The position numbers and the translations under genes are program-made. DNA of 64,000 nt from Aeromicrobium massiliense JC14. Lineage in GTDB: Bacteria > Actinomycetota > Actinomycetes > Propionibacteriales > Nocardioidaceae. Under the pieces are notes generated by a model that was not told the origin of the DNA, did not search any database, and was given only the letters and a program-made list of their open reading frames with translations. The first letter of the stretch is position 1. Each line of letters starts with the position of its first letter. Location: the NCBI RefSeq assembly GCF_000312105.1, contig NZ_HE978636.1, positions 1,075,141-1,139,140 of the forward strand, read 5' to 3'. Of this stretch, positions 16,432 through 25,798 are shown piece after piece.

Positions 16432-17114
16432 CGACCATGACGATCCTGGCCGACGTGCAGGACGCCCTCCGCGAGCTGCGTCACGAGGTGTGCGCGCTGC
16501 ACGAGCAGCTCACCCGCTACCAGCTCGTCGTCTGGACCGCGGGCAACGTGTCGGCCCGCGTGCCGGGGCACGACCTGCTCGTGATCAAGCCCAGCGGAGT
16601 CGCCTACGACGCGCTCACCCCCGAGAACATGGTGGTGTGCGACCTGGACGGGCGGGTCCTGGAGGGCGACCACGCGCCCTCGTCCGACACCGAGGCGCAG
16701 GCCTACGTCTACCGCCACATGCCGCACGTCGGGGGCGTGGTGCACACCCACTCCACGTACGCGACCGCGTGGGCGGCGCGCGGCGAGCCCGTCCCGTGCG
16801 TGCTCACCATGGGGGCCGACGAGTTCGGCGGCGAGATCCCGGTCGGCCCGTTCGCGATCATCGGCGACGACTCCATCGGCCGGGGCATCGTGGAGACCCT
16901 GCAGGACAGCCGCTCGCCGGCCGTCCTCATGCGCAACCACGGCGTCTTCACCATCGGGCCGACCGCCCGGGCCGCGGTGAAGGCGGCGGTGATGTGCGAG
17001 GACGTGGCCCGCACCGTCCACGTCTCGCGCCAGCTCGGCGAGCCGATCCCGGTCGAGCCGCAGCACGTCGACGCCCTCTACGAGCGCTACCAGAACGTGT
17101 ACGGCCAGCGCTGA
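16428..17114 (+). CDS. araD: L-ribulose-5-phosphate 4-epimerase
   Basis: 228-aa class II aldolase-fold epimerase that converts L-ribulose 5-phosphate to D-xylulose 5-phosphate. Visible motifs are VWTAGNVSARVPGHDLLVIK, KPSGVAYDALTPENMVV, the zinc histidines in VVHTHSTYATAWA, and the third ligand in VLMRNHGVFTIG. GTG at 16428 forms a GTGA overlap with the araB stop. An in-frame ATG at 16437 is a possible alternative. Length is close to that of E. coli AraD (231 aa). Confidence 0.95.
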   Translation: MTTMTILADVQDALRELRHEVCALHEQLTRYQLVVWTAGNVSARVPGHDLLVIKPSGVAYDALTPENMVVCDLDGRVLEGDHAPSSDTEAQAYVYRHMPHVGGVVHTHSTYATAWAARGEPVPCVLTMGADEFGGEIPVGPFAIIGDDSIGRGIVETLQDSRSPAVLMRNHGVFTIGPTARAAVKAAVMCEDVARTVHVSRQLGEPIPVEPQHVDALYERYQNVYGQR

Positions 17115-17165
17115 GCCCGCCGGCACCGCCAGCGTCCACGACCCCCACCTGCGAAGGAAGTCCCC

Positions 17166-18677
17166 ATGACCACGACGTCCACGTCCGTCCCCGAGGTGTG
17201 GTTCCTGACCGGGAGCCAGGCGCTCTACGGTCCGGAGACCCTCGACCAGGTGGCGACGCAGTCGCGCGCGATCGCCGACCGGCTCGCCGAGGTGGCCGAC
17301 CTGCCGGTCTCGGTGGTGTGGAAGCCGGTCCTGCTCGAGTCGGGCTCGATCCACCGCCAGGTGCTCGACGCCAACGCCGACCCGGCCTGCGTCGGCGTGA
17401 TCGCCTGGATGCACACGTTCTCGCCGGCCAAGATGTGGATCGCCGGCCTCGAGGCGCTGCAGAAGCCGCTGCTGCACCTGCACACCCAGGCCGGCATCGC
17501 GCTGCCCTGGGCGACGATCGACATGGACTTCATGAACCTCAACCAGGCCGCGCACGGCGACCGCGAGTTCGGCTACATCCAGTCGCGGCTGGGGGTGCCG
17601 CGCAAGACCGTCGCCGGGCACGTCGAGAACCCGGCGGTCGCCGAGCGCGTCGCCGGGTGGACGCGGGCGGCGCTCGGCCGCCACGAGCTGCGCCGGCTCA
17701 AGCTGGCGCGCTTCGGCGACAACATGCGCGGCGTCGCGGTCACCGAGGGCGACAAGGTCGAGGCGCAGCGGCGCTTCGGGGTCGCGGTCGACGCGTACGG
17801 TGTCAACGACCTCGTCGCCGTCGTCGACCAGGTCGCCGACGCCGACGTGGACGAGCTCGTCACCGAGTACGCCGATCGCTACGCGGTCGCGCCCGAGCTG
17901 CTGCCGGGGGCGGAGCGCCACGAGTCGCTGCGCTACGGCGCCCGGCTCGAGCTCGGGCTGCGCGGGTTCCTGACCGACGGCGGGTTCGGCGCGTTCACGA
18001 CGAACTTCGAGGACCTCGGCGGCCTGCGCCAGCTGCCCGGGCTGGCGGTGCAGCGGCTCATGGCCGACGGCTATGGCTTCGGCGGGGAGGGCGACTGGAA
18101 GACGTCCGTGCTGCTGCGCGCGACGAAGGCGATGGCGGTGGGGCTGCCGGGCGGCACGTCCTTCATGGAGGACTACACGTACCACCTGGTGCCCGGCGAG
18201 GAGAAGATCCTGGGCGCCCACATGCTCGAGGTGTGCCCGACGATCACGACCCAGCGTCCGTCGCTGGAGGTGCACCCGCTCGCCATCGGCGGGCGCGAGG
18301 ACCCGGTCCGGCTGCGCTTCACCGCCGACCCGGGCCCCGCGGTCGTGGCCGGGCTGTCGGACCTCGGGGACCGGTTCCGGCTCACGGTCAACGAGATCGA
18401 CGTCGTCGAGCCGGACGAGGACCTGCGCCGGCTGCCCGTCGCGTGCGCCGTCTGGAAGCCTCGACCCTCGCTGTCGACGTCGGCCGAGGCGTGGCTGATG
18501 GCCGGCGCGCCGCACCACACCGTGCTCTCCCAGGCCGTGGGCGTCGAGGTGCTCGAGGACTTCGCGGAGATGACGCGGACCGAGGTCGTCACCATCGACG
18601 CCGACACGACGCCGCGGGGGTTCGGGCGCGAGCTGCGCTGGAACGCCGCCTACCACCGTCTCGCCGAGGGCCTGTGA
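17166..18677 (+). CDS. araA: L-arabinose isomerase
   Basis: 503-aa isomerase that converts L-arabinose to L-ribulose and needs Mn2+. The start [20 protein letters not shown] is diagnostic. Central motifs include [20 protein letters not shown] and [17 protein letters not shown]. The metal-site glutamates lie in [17 protein letters not shown] and [13 protein letters not shown], and a C-terminal [12 protein letters not shown] carries the last histidine. ATG 17166 has GAAGGAAG about 8 nt upstream. The gene is 51 bp after araD and overlaps the epimerase gene by 4 nt. Confidence 0.97.
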   Translation: MTTTSTSVPEVWFLTGSQALYGPETLDQVATQSRAIADRLAEVADLPVSVVWKPVLLESGSIHRQVLDANADPACVGVIAWMHTFSPAKMWIAGLEALQKPLLHLHTQAGIALPWATIDMDFMNLNQAAHGDREFGYIQSRLGVPRKTVAGHVENPAVAERVAGWTRAALGRHELRRLKLARFGDNMRGVAVTEGDKVEAQRRFGVAVDAYGVNDLVAVVDQVADADVDELVTEYADRYAVAPELLPGAERHESLRYGARLELGLRGFLTDGGFGAFTTNFEDLGGLRQLPGLAVQRLMADGYGFGGEGDWKTSVLLRATKAMAVGLPGGTSFMEDYTYHLVPGEEKILGAHMLEVCPTITTQRPSLEVHPLAIGGREDPVRLRFTADPGPAVVAGLSDLGDRFRLTVNEIDVVEPDEDLRRLPVACAVWKPRPSLSTSAEAWLMAGAPHHTVLSQAVGVEVLEDFAEMTRTEVVTIDADTTPRGFGRELRWNAAYHRLAEGL

Positions 18678-19732
18678 GCCGCGCGTCCGCCGAGCCCGAC
18701 GGGGTGCTCGGCCGACTGCCGGACGGACGCAAGGTCCGGGTGCTGCGCATCGGCAGCGAGCCGGGGCCCGTGGTCGACGTCCTGACCCTGGGCGCGACCG
18801 TCCACCGGCTCGAGGTCACCGGCGGCGACGGCGAGCGCCGCAACGTCGTCCTCGGCCACCCCGATGTGGCCGAGCGGCTGGCGAGCACCGACTACGTCGG
18901 GGGGACGATCGGCCGCTACGCCAACCGCATCGCCGCGGGCCGGTTCACCCTGGACGGCCGGGAGGTGCGGGTTGGCGCGCACGACCGGGGCAACAGCCTG
19001 CACGGGGGACCGGACGGCTTCGACCGTCGCCTGTGGGACGTGGTCGCGCACACGCCGGACGCTGTCGAGCTGCGGCTGGTCAGCCCCGACGGGGACCAAG
19101 GGTTCCCGGGCACGGTCACCGCCACCGTCCGCTACGCGGTCGAGGGTGACGCCGTGACGGTCGCCATGACGGCGGTAACCGACGCGCCCACCGTGGTGAA
19201 CCTGACCAACCACGCGTACGTGAACCTGGCCGGCGAGGGGGCCGGCACGATCGACGAGCACCTGCTCCAGGTGGACGCCGACGCCTACACCCCGGTCGAC
19301 CCCACCGGCATCCCGCTGGGCGAGCACGAGGCGGTGGAGGGCACGCCGTTCGACCTTCGGATCGCCCGGCTCGTCGGCCCGGCCGTGAGGGCGGAGCACC
19401 CGCAGGTCGCGGACGCGCGCGGCATCGACCACAGCTTCGTGGTGAGCGGCACCGGCCTGCGCCGGGCCGCCGTGCTGGAGCTCGAGCGCACGGCCACCCG
19501 GCTCGAGGTGTGGACCGACCAGCCCGGCCTGCAGGTCTACACGGGGAACTTCCTGGACGGGAGCCGGCGCTCCACGAGCGGCGGTCGCTACCGCCAGGGC
19601 GACGGGATCGCGCTGGAGCCGCAGCTCTTCCCGGACTCGCCGAACCGGCCGCAGTGGCCGTCGTCGGTGCTGCTGCCCGGCGAGACCTACCGCCATCGGA
19701 TGCAGTGGCGGTTCGGCACCCGTCGCCCCTGA
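18674..19732 (+). CDS. galM: Aldose 1-epimerase (mutarotase)
   Basis: 352-aa mutarotase that interconverts the anomers of aldoses such as arabinose. Motifs are [32 protein letters not shown], the catalytic His in [24 protein letters not shown] and the catalytic Glu in [15 protein letters not shown]. The start is GTG 18674 in a GTGA overlap with araA. As last gene of the operon it would equilibrate imported arabinose forms for the isomerase. A weak hairpin spans its stop (19722-19741, one mismatch). Confidence 0.94.
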   Translation: MSRASAEPDGVLGRLPDGRKVRVLRIGSEPGPVVDVLTLGATVHRLEVTGGDGERRNVVLGHPDVAERLASTDYVGGTIGRYANRIAAGRFTLDGREVRVGAHDRGNSLHGGPDGFDRRLWDVVAHTPDAVELRLVSPDGDQGFPGTVTATVRYAVEGDAVTVAMTAVTDAPTVVNLTNHAYVNLAGEGAGTIDEHLLQVDADAYTPVDPTGIPLGEHEAVEGTPFDLRIARLVGPAVRAEHPQVADARGIDHSFVVSGTGLRRAAVLELERTATRLEVWTDQPGLQVYTGNFLDGSRRSTSGGRYRQGDGIALEPQLFPDSPNRPQWPSSVLLPGETYRHRMQWRFGTRRP

Positions 19733-19760
19733 GGGTGCGACGGGACCGCCCACGAGTGGC

Positions 19761-20921
19761 CTAGCGCAGCCGGGCGAGGCGGCGGACGGCTTCCTCGAGC
19801 ACCTCGGGACGCTTGCAGAACGCCCAGCGCACCAGCGGACGTCCGGCCTCGACGTCGTCGTAGAACACCTGGTGCGGCACGGCGACGACGCCGGCCAGCT
19901 CGGGCAGGCGGCGGCACAGGTCGAGCCCGTCGTCGAAGCCGAGCGGGCGCACGTCGGTGGTGACGAAGTAGGTGCCCTCGGGGCGCAGGACGCCGAAGCC
20001 GGCGGCCTCGAGCCCGTCGCACAGCAGGTCTCGCTGCGCGCGCATGCGCACCGCGTTCTCGGCGACCCACGCGTCACCCTCGTCCAGGGCGAGCGCCACG
20101 GCCGGCTGCAGCGGGGCGCCCGACGTGTAGGTCATGAACTGCTTCGCAGCGAGCATCGCGTCGACGAGCGGGGCGGGCCCGGACGCCCAGCCGACCTTCC
20201 AGCCGGTGACGGCGAACGTCTTGCCCGCGCTGGAGACCGTCAGCGTCCGCTCGGCCATGCCCGGCAACGTCGCGATCGGGACGTGCTCGACGTCGAACGT
20301 CAGGTGCTCGTAGACCTCGTCGCTGACGACGACCAGGTCGTGCTCGATCGCGACGTCGGCGATCGCCTGGAGCTCGGCGCGGGTCAGCACGGCGCCGGTC
20401 GGGTTGTGCGGGGTGTTGAGCAGGATCGCCGTGGTGCGCGGGGTGACCGCGGCGCGCAGCTCGTCGAGCGGCAGGCGGAAGTCCGGCGCCCGCAGCGTCA
20501 CGGGCACGCGCGTGGCCCCGGCCATCTGCAGGCACGCGGTGTACGAGTCGTAGTAGGGCTCGAGCACGAGCACTTCGTCGCCGGGCTCGACCAGCCCGAG
20601 CATCGCCGCGGCGATCGCCTCGGTGGCACCGGTGGACGCGGCGACCTGGGTGTCGGGGTCGAGCTCGAGTCCGTAGTGGCGGCGCTGGTGGGCGGCCACC
20701 GCGCGGCGCAGCTCGGGCACGCCGCGACCGGGCGCGTACTGGTTGCGACCGCCGGCGATCGCCTCGCGCGCCGCCTCGAGCAGCCAGTCCGGGCCGTCGG
20801 TGTCGGGGAAGCCCTGGCCCAGGTTCACCGACCCGGTGCGCTGGGCCAGCTCGGTCATCTCGGCGAACACGGTGGTGCCGAGCCCGGCCACCCGACTGCT
20901 GGACGTCCTCACCGCTGTCAC
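19761..20921 (-). CDS. PLP-dependent class I aminotransferase (DapC/YbdL-like)
   Basis: 386-aa fold-type I aminotransferase. NLGQGFPDTDGPDWLLEAA near the start is typical of the kynurenine/methionine aminotransferase YbdL branch, which in actinobacteria includes proteins annotated as N-succinyl-diaminopimelate aminotransferase (DapC). Other motifs are ASTGATEAIAAAMLGLV, LNTPHNPTGAVL and DEVYEHLTF. The PLP lysine is Lys234 in SSAGKTFAVTGWKVGW. The start is GTG 20921; no strong Shine-Dalgarno is visible. The amino donor and acceptor cannot be told from the sequence. It is convergent with the arabinose operon and divergent from the VKOR gene. Confidence 0.85.
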   Translation of the reverse strand: MTAVRTSSSRVAGLGTTVFAEMTELAQRTGSVNLGQGFPDTDGPDWLLEAAREAIAGGRNQYAPGRGVPELRRAVAAHQRRHYGLELDPDTQVAASTGATEAIAAAMLGLVEPGDEVLVLEPYYDSYTACLQMAGATRVPVTLRAPDFRLPLDELRAAVTPRTTAILLNTPHNPTGAVLTRAELQAIADVAIEHDLVVVSDEVYEHLTFDVEHVPIATLPGMAERTLTVSSAGKTFAVTGWKVGWASGPAPLVDAMLAAKQFMTYTSGAPLQPAVALALDEGDAWVAENAVRMRAQRDLLCDGLEAAGFGVLRPEGTYFVTTDVRPLGFDDGLDLCRRLPELAGVVAVPHQVFYDDVEAGRPLVRWAFCKRPEVLEEAVRRLARLR

Positions 20922-20964
20922 TGTAGTCAGGGCGGGAACCGATGTCCCGGCTCGTTCGTCTGCC

Positions 20965-20970
20965 TAGGAT
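20965..20970 (+). promoter_or_regulatory. Leaderless -10 (TAGGAT) for the VKOR gene
   Basis: TAGGAT ends 6 nt before GTG 20977. It directly abuts the in-frame GTG at 20971, which is therefore the less likely start. Confidence 0.5.
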
Positions 20971-20976
20971 GTGCCC

Positions 20977-21576
20977 GTGACGACCCTCGAGACCTCCGCC
21001 GACGAGCGCGAGGTCGTGCCTCCCGCCCGACCCCTCGCCCTGGCCTGGCTGCTGCTGGTCGGCGGCGCGATCGGCCTGGCCGCCTCGTTCACGCTCTCGC
21101 TGGAGAAGATCCGCCTGCTGGAGCAGAAGGACTACGTCCCCAGCTGCAACTTCAGCGTGATCTTCAACTGCCTCAACATCATGAAGACCGACCAGGCGTC
21201 GCTGTTCGGCTTCCCGAACCCGTTCATCGGGCTCATGGGCTTCGCGGTGGTCATCACGCTCGGCGTCGTGCTGCTCTCCGGGGCCCGCCTGCCCGAGTGG
21301 ATCTGGGCCGGCCTGCAGGTCGGCGCCACGCTCGCCTTCGCCTTCGTGTGCTGGCTGCAGTACGAGAGCCTCTACGTCATCGGCTCGCTGTGCCCCTGGT
21401 GCATGGTCGTGTGGGCGGTCACCATCCCGATCTTCTGGTACGTCACGCTGCGCAACCTCGGCACGTGGGCGCCGGGCAGCCGCGTCGTGTCGTTCCTGCG
21501 TGACTGGCACGCGCTGATCCTGGCGCTGTGGTTCATCGGCCTGGCGACGCTGATCTTCTTCCGCTTCTTCGCCTGA
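20977..21576 (+). CDS. Vitamin K epoxide reductase (VKOR) family membrane protein
   Basis: About 199-aa integral membrane protein with five hydrophobic segments. It carries the four cysteines of VKOR: a loop pair Cys57 and Cys65 (CNFSVIFNC) and the CPWC active-site pair Cys139/Cys142. In actinobacteria such proteins reoxidise DsbA-like thiol oxidases using menaquinone, so they support disulfide formation outside the membrane. No fused thioredoxin domain or neighbouring DsbA is present. GTG 20977 is chosen over GTG 20971 because a TAGGAT -10 ends 6 nt upstream of it. Confidence 0.9.
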   Translation: MTTLETSADEREVVPPARPLALAWLLLVGGAIGLAASFTLSLEKIRLLEQKDYVPSCNFSVIFNCLNIMKTDQASLFGFPNPFIGLMGFAVVITLGVVLLSGARLPEWIWAGLQVGATLAFAFVCWLQYESLYVIGSLCPWCMVVWAVTIPIFWYVTLRNLGTWAPGSRVVSFLRDWHALILALWFIGLATLIFFRFFA

Positions 21577-21634
21577 GCCGCCCCGCCTGAGCCCCGCGTC
21601 GGCCACACTGTGGCCGACGACTAGGAGCCAGGCC

Positions 21635-22855
21635 ATGAGCGACCCCCGTACCGCCGCGCTGCGCCCGACCCGGGTCGCGGTGTCGACCGGGTTCCTGCTG
21701 CAGGGCCTGGTGATCTCCTCGATCCTCACCCAGGCGCCCCGGCTGATCGACAAGCACGACGTCGGCGACGGCACCTTCACGACCGTGCTCGTGCTCGTCG
21801 CCGTGCTCTCGGGCGTCGGCAGCGTCGCCGCCGGACGGGTGGCCGAGCGTCGCACCAGCGCCACCGCCCTGCGCCGCGGCCTGTGGGGCATCGCGCTGGG
21901 TGCCGCGGTCATCGGGCTCGCGCCGACCACGGCCACGCTGATGATCGCGTTCGCGGTCTACGGCATCGGGCTCGGCGCGGTCGACGCGAGCATGAACATG
22001 CAGGGCGTGCGGGTGCAGGCGCTCTACGGACGCAGCCTGATCAACGGCCTGCACGGGCTGTGGAGCGTCGGCGGCATCCTCGGCGCCGGCTACGCGTCGC
22101 TGTGCGCCTGGCTGGACGTGCCGGTCGCCGTGTCGCTGCTCATGGTCGCGGCCGTCGCGGTGGTCGCGTGCGAGACGGTCCAGGCCCACTTCGTCCCGGC
22201 GGTCGAGCAGGAGGTGAGCCTGGTCCAGACGGACGGGCCGCGCGTCCCGTGGCGTCCGGTGCTGGTGCTCGGCCTCGTGGTGCTCGTCTTCTTCGCCAGC
22301 GACACCGGCATCCTCACCTGGTGCACGCGCTACCTCGAGGACGCGCTCGGGGCCAGCGACGAGCTCGCGCCGCTTGGGTACGGGGCCTACCAGGTGGGTG
22401 CCCTCGTCTCGCGGCTGAGCGCGGACCTGCTGGTGCGCCGCATCGGCGCCGTGCGCGTGGTCGTGGCCGGCGTGGCCACCGGCCTGGTCGGCCTGGGCAT
22501 GGTCGTCGCCTCCGGCACCACGGCCCCGGCCGTCGTCGGGCTCTTCCTGACCGGTCTGGGCCTGGCCGTCCTGGCCCCGCTGTCGTTCGCCGCGATCGCC
22601 GGCGCGGTGCCGCCGGGCACCACCGACGTCGCGATCGCGCGGCTCAACCTGGCCAACTACGTGGGGGCGATCCTGGGCGGCGGGCTCATCGGGGCCGTGG
22701 CCGAGGGGTGGGACCTGCGCTGGGCGTTCGTCGTGCCGCTGGTGCTCGTGCCGTTCGTGCTCGTGGCCCTGCGCGACCTCGCCGCGGCGGACCCCGGACA
22801 TGGAAGACCGCGCCGCTCTTCTCGGGGGGTTAAAGAGCGACGCGGTCAGGGATGA
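21635..22855 (+). CDS. Major facilitator superfamily transporter
   Basis: 406-aa, 12-segment MFS protein. Features are the N-half loop GRVAERRTSATALRRGLWG (motif A position), the helix AVYGIGLGAVDASMNMQGV and the loop RSLINGLHGLWSVGGILGAG. This combination is typical of FucP/YbjJ-like MFS proteins, whose substrates are often unknown. The C-terminal ~20 residues are basic and hydrophilic. ATG 21635 has AGGAG 8 nt upstream. It lies 58 bp after the VKOR gene. Confidence 0.82.
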   Translation: MSDPRTAALRPTRVAVSTGFLLQGLVISSILTQAPRLIDKHDVGDGTFTTVLVLVAVLSGVGSVAAGRVAERRTSATALRRGLWGIALGAAVIGLAPTTATLMIAFAVYGIGLGAVDASMNMQGVRVQALYGRSLINGLHGLWSVGGILGAGYASLCAWLDVPVAVSLLMVAAVAVVACETVQAHFVPAVEQEVSLVQTDGPRVPWRPVLVLGLVVLVFFASDTGILTWCTRYLEDALGASDELAPLGYGAYQVGALVSRLSADLLVRRIGAVRVVVAGVATGLVGLGMVVASGTTAPAVVGLFLTGLGLAVLAPLSFAAIAGAVPPGTTDVAIARLNLANYVGAILGGGLIGAVAEGWDLRWAFVVPLVLVPFVLVALRDLAAADPGHGRPRRSSRGVKERRGQG

Positions 22856-22904
22856 ATCTACCGGTTCAATCCCGTGCGGACCAAAGAACGGGCGAAATCA
22901 CCCG

Positions 22905-22924
22905 GGTGTGAGGTGCGTCACACC
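22905..22924. promoter_or_regulatory. 20-bp inverted repeat upstream of pyrE
   Basis: GGTGTGA-GGTGCG-TCACACC has perfect 7-bp arms. It lies 46 bp before the pyrE -10 (TAGGCT at 22970-22975). Its place suggests an operator for an unidentified regulator. Confidence 0.45.
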
Positions 22925-22969
22925 GCACGTCGGGTCGGTCGGGCCCGCGGGGCCGGGGAGGCGGGGTCC

Positions 22970-22975
22970 TAGGCT
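22970..22975 (+). promoter_or_regulatory. Leaderless -10 (TAGGCT) for pyrE
   Basis: TAGGCT ends 6 nt before GTG 22982, and there is no Shine-Dalgarno between. Confidence 0.5.
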
Positions 22976-22981
22976 GGCCCC

Positions 22982-23635
22982 GTGACCGGCCTCCAGGACC
23001 ACCAGCGTGCCTTCATCGACCTCGCCCTCTCCCAGGGGGTCCTGCGCTTCGGGGAGTTCACGCTCAAGTCGGGGCGCACGTCCCCCTACTTCTTCAACGC
23101 GGGGCTGTTCAACACCGGCAGCCGTCTGGCCGGCCTCGGCCGCCACTACGCGGCGACGATCGCCGGCAGCGACCTGGCCTACGACGTCCTGCTGGGCCCG
23201 GCCTACAAGGGCATCCCGATCGCGTCCGCGACCGCGGTGCAGCTGGCCGAGCAGCACGGTGTCGACGTGCCGTGGTGCTTCAACCGCAAGGAAGCCAAGG
23301 CGCACGGCGAGGGTGGCACCATCGTGGGCGCGCCGCTGGAGGGCCGCGTGCTCGTGGTCGACGACGTCATCACCGCGGGGACGGCGATCCGCGAGGTCGC
23401 CGCGATCGTGGAGCAGGCCGGGGCCGAGCTGGCCGGCATCGTCGTGGCCGTCGACCGCCAGGAGCGGGGCACCGGCGAGCTGTCGGCCATCCAGGAGGTC
23501 GAGCGCGACTTCGGCGTGCCGGTGCTGCCGATCGTCACGCTGGCCGACGTGGTCGCCCACCTGCGCGAGACCGGCCAGCACGCCGAGCACCTCGACGCGA
23601 TCGAGGCCTATCGGCAGACCTACGGCGTCGCGTGA
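22982..23635 (+). CDS. pyrE: Orotate phosphoribosyltransferase
   Basis: 217-aa type I PRTase that makes orotidine 5'-monophosphate from orotate and PRPP in pyrimidine synthesis. The N-terminal [16 protein letters not shown] loop and the Lys-rich flexible loop [14 protein letters not shown] are characteristic. The PRPP-binding motif is [17 protein letters not shown] (~122-138). Length is standard. The start is GTG 22982, six bases after a TAGGCT hexamer, so leaderless expression is likely. A 20-bp dyad further upstream may be an operator. Confidence 0.95.
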   Translation: MTGLQDHQRAFIDLALSQGVLRFGEFTLKSGRTSPYFFNAGLFNTGSRLAGLGRHYAATIAGSDLAYDVLLGPAYKGIPIASATAVQLAEQHGVDVPWCFNRKEAKAHGEGGTIVGAPLEGRVLVVDDVITAGTAIREVAAIVEQAGAELAGIVVAVDRQERGTGELSAIQEVERDFGVPVLPIVTLADVVAHLRETGQHAEHLDAIEAYRQTYGVA

Positions 23636-23637
23636 CC

Positions 23638-23652
23638 GAGCGCAGCGAGCGA
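23638..23652 (+). repeat. Short intergenic repeat GAGCGnAGCGAGCGA, copy 2
   Basis: GAGCGCAGCGAGCGA starts 2 nt after the pyrE stop. It matches the element behind tmk (5181-5195) at 14 of 15 positions. Confidence 0.5.
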
Positions 23653-23711
23653 ACGATGAAGGGTGTCGCGGGCGGCTCTGCGTATCGTCGGTTCTTCACG
23701 CAGGGACGTCC

Positions 23712-24362
23712 GTGACCGAGCTGGGCGAGCCCGACGCGGCCGGGCCGTACGAGCGGCCGGACGAGGTCGGGGTCGGCGCGTGGCCGGGGGAGTGGCCCGA
23801 CGACCCGCGCTACGACCCGGCGCTGCTGGCCGAGGGCGACCGGCGCAACGTCGTCGACCACTACCGCTACTGGACGGTCGAGGCGATCCGTGCCGACCTC
23901 GACACCCGCCGCCACCCGCTGCACGTCGCGATCGAGAACTGGCAGCACGACCTGAACATCGGCTCGGTCGTGCGCACCGCGAACGCGTTCAACGTCGCCG
24001 CCGTGCACGTCGTGGGCAAGCGGCGCTGGAACCGGCGGGGGGCGATGGTGACCGACCGCTACCTGCACGTGCAGCACCACCCGGACGTCGACGACCTGGC
24101 CGCCTGGGCGGACGCCGAGCGGCTGCCGCTGCTGGGCATCGACAACACCGAGGGGTCGGTGCCGATCGAGACCGCCGACCTGCCGCGGGCCTGCGTGCTC
24201 GTGCTCGGCCAGGAGGGCCCGGGCCTCACGCCGGCGGCCCGGGAGGCGTGCGCGACCACGCTCTCGATCGCCCAGTTCGGGTCCACCCGCTCGATCAACG
24301 CCGGGGCCGCGGCCGCCGTCGCGATGCATGCGTGGGTCCGGCAGCACGCCGGGCGCGGCTAG
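23712..24362 (+). CDS. TrmH-family (SpoU) RNA 2'-O-methyltransferase
   Basis: 216-aa SPOUT methyltransferase. Motif 1 is LNIGSVVRTANAFNV, which holds the catalytic Arg. Motif 2 is LVLGQEGPGLTPAARE, and motif 3 is LSIAQFGSTRSINAGAAAAV, which forms the SAM-binding knot. An N-terminal extension of about 70 residues precedes the fold. The target nucleotide (tRNA or rRNA) cannot be assigned. The start is GTG 23712. The stop codon TAG at 24360-24362 forms the first bases of the -10 hexamer of the next gene. Confidence 0.88.
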   Translation: MTELGEPDAAGPYERPDEVGVGAWPGEWPDDPRYDPALLAEGDRRNVVDHYRYWTVEAIRADLDTRRHPLHVAIENWQHDLNIGSVVRTANAFNVAAVHVVGKRRWNRRGAMVTDRYLHVQHHPDVDDLAAWADAERLPLLGIDNTEGSVPIETADLPRACVLVLGQEGPGLTPAAREACATTLSIAQFGSTRSINAGAAAAVAMHAWVRQHAGRG

Positions 24363-24365
24363 GGT
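24360..24365 (+). promoter_or_regulatory. Leaderless -10 (TAGGGT) embedded in the upstream stop codon
   Basis: TAGGGT begins with the TAG stop of the methyltransferase gene and ends 7 nt before ATG 24373. Confidence 0.45.
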
Positions 24366-24372
24366 CGGGCGC

Positions 24373-25755
24373 ATGGACCGTCTGCTCGTGATCGGCGGTG
24401 ACGCCGCGGGCATGACGGCCGCGTCCACCGCGAAGCGCCTGGCCGGCGACGCCCTCGAGGTCGTCGTGCTCGAGCGGGGCGACTGGACGTCGTACTCGGC
24501 CTGCGGCATCCCCTACTGGATCGCCGGGGACGTGAAGGACCACCACGACCTCGTCGCCCGCACGCCCGCCGAGCACCGCGCCCGGGGCATCGACGTGCGC
24601 ACCCGGACGACCGCCGTCGCGGTCGACCTGGACGCCCGCACGGTGACCGCCCAGGACGAGCACGGCACCGAGTCGACGCTCGGCTTCGACCACCTGCTGG
24701 TGGCCACCGGCGCGCAGCCGGTGCGCCCGCCGCTGCCCGGCATTGACGCCGACGGGGTGCTGGGGGTCCAGACCCTCGACGACGGCGTGAAGGTGCTGGC
24801 CGAGCTGGAGCGCGACCCGGAGCGCGTCGTCGTGGTCGGCAGCGGCTACGTGGGCCTGGAGATGGCCGAGGCGTGCCTGCGCCACGGCTCGCAGGTGACG
24901 GTGCTCGAGCGCAGCGCCGAGCCGATGGGGCTGCTCGATCCCGACCTCGGCGAGCAGGTCGCCGCGGCCGTCCGCGGCCTGGGCATCGAGCTCGTCGCCG
25001 GCACCACCGTGACGGGGTTCCGCACCGGGCCGGACGGCCGCGTGACCGGCGTCGAGACCGAGTCCGGCGTGCACGACGCCGACCTCGTCGTGCTGGGCCT
25101 GGGCGTCACGGCTCGCAGCGAGCTCGTCGCGGACGCCGTCGAGCTCGGCGCGAGGGGCGGCATCGTCGTCGACGAGCACCAGGCCGTGCCGGGCCGCGAC
25201 GGCGTGTGGGCGGCCGGCGACTGCGTCGTGACGCAGCACCGCCTGACCGGCGAGCTGGTGCACGTCCCGCTCGGCACGCACGCCAACAAGCAGGGCCTCG
25301 TGGCCGGACGCGCGATCGCCGCCGCGGTCACCGGCGACGCGTCCCTGCGCGGCGAGCCGTTCCCCGGCGTCATCGGCACCGCGATCACGAAGGTGTGCGA
25401 CCTGGAGATCGCGGTGACCGGGCTCAGCGAGTCGGCCGCCCGCGACGCCGGGTTCGACCCCGTGGTCGCCACGATCGAGTCCACCACGTCCGCCGGCTAC
25501 TTCCCCGGCGCCGAGCAGCTGACCCTGCGGCTGGTCGCCGACCGGGCCAGCCGGCTGCCGATCGGCGCGCAGATCGTCGGACGCCAGGGCGCGGGCTGGC
25601 GCATCGACACCCTGGCCATGGCGCTGTGGACGTCCACGACCGTCGACGACCTGGCCATGACCGACCTGGCGTACGCCCCGCCGTTCTCGTCGGTGTGGGA
25701 CCCGGTGCAGGTCGCCGCCCGCGTCGCGGCGAGGCGGCTCGGCACTATGGTGTGA
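24373..25755 (+). CDS. FAD-dependent disulfide oxidoreductase, CoA-disulfide reductase/NADH oxidase type
   Basis: 460-aa flavoprotein of the pyridine nucleotide-disulfide family. The FAD Rossmann motif is LLVIGGDAAGMTAASTAKR. The single redox Cys lies in YSACGIPYWIAG, the hallmark of CoA-disulfide reductase/Nox/NADH-peroxidase enzymes. The NAD(P)H-binding fold is VVVVGSGYVGLEMAEACLR, the second FAD segment is GVWAAGDCV, and the C-terminal dimerisation domain follows. Physiological role is probably low-molecular-weight thiol reduction or oxygen/peroxide handling. ATG 24373 is preferred to upstream in-frame GTGs because the Rossmann fold starts there. Confidence 0.88.
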   Translation: MDRLLVIGGDAAGMTAASTAKRLAGDALEVVVLERGDWTSYSACGIPYWIAGDVKDHHDLVARTPAEHRARGIDVRTRTTAVAVDLDARTVTAQDEHGTESTLGFDHLLVATGAQPVRPPLPGIDADGVLGVQTLDDGVKVLAELERDPERVVVVGSGYVGLEMAEACLRHGSQVTVLERSAEPMGLLDPDLGEQVAAAVRGLGIELVAGTTVTGFRTGPDGRVTGVETESGVHDADLVVLGLGVTARSELVADAVELGARGGIVVDEHQAVPGRDGVWAAGDCVVTQHRLTGELVHVPLGTHANKQGLVAGRAIAAAVTGDASLRGEPFPGVIGTAITKVCDLEIAVTGLSESAARDAGFDPVVATIESTTSAGYFPGAEQLTLRLVADRASRLPIGAQIVGRQGAGWRIDTLAMALWTSTTVDDLAMTDLAYAPPFSSVWDPVQVAARVAARRLGTMV

Positions 25756-25798
25756 TCGACGCAACCCCGCCGAGCGAGAACCGCACAGAGGAGCCCTC

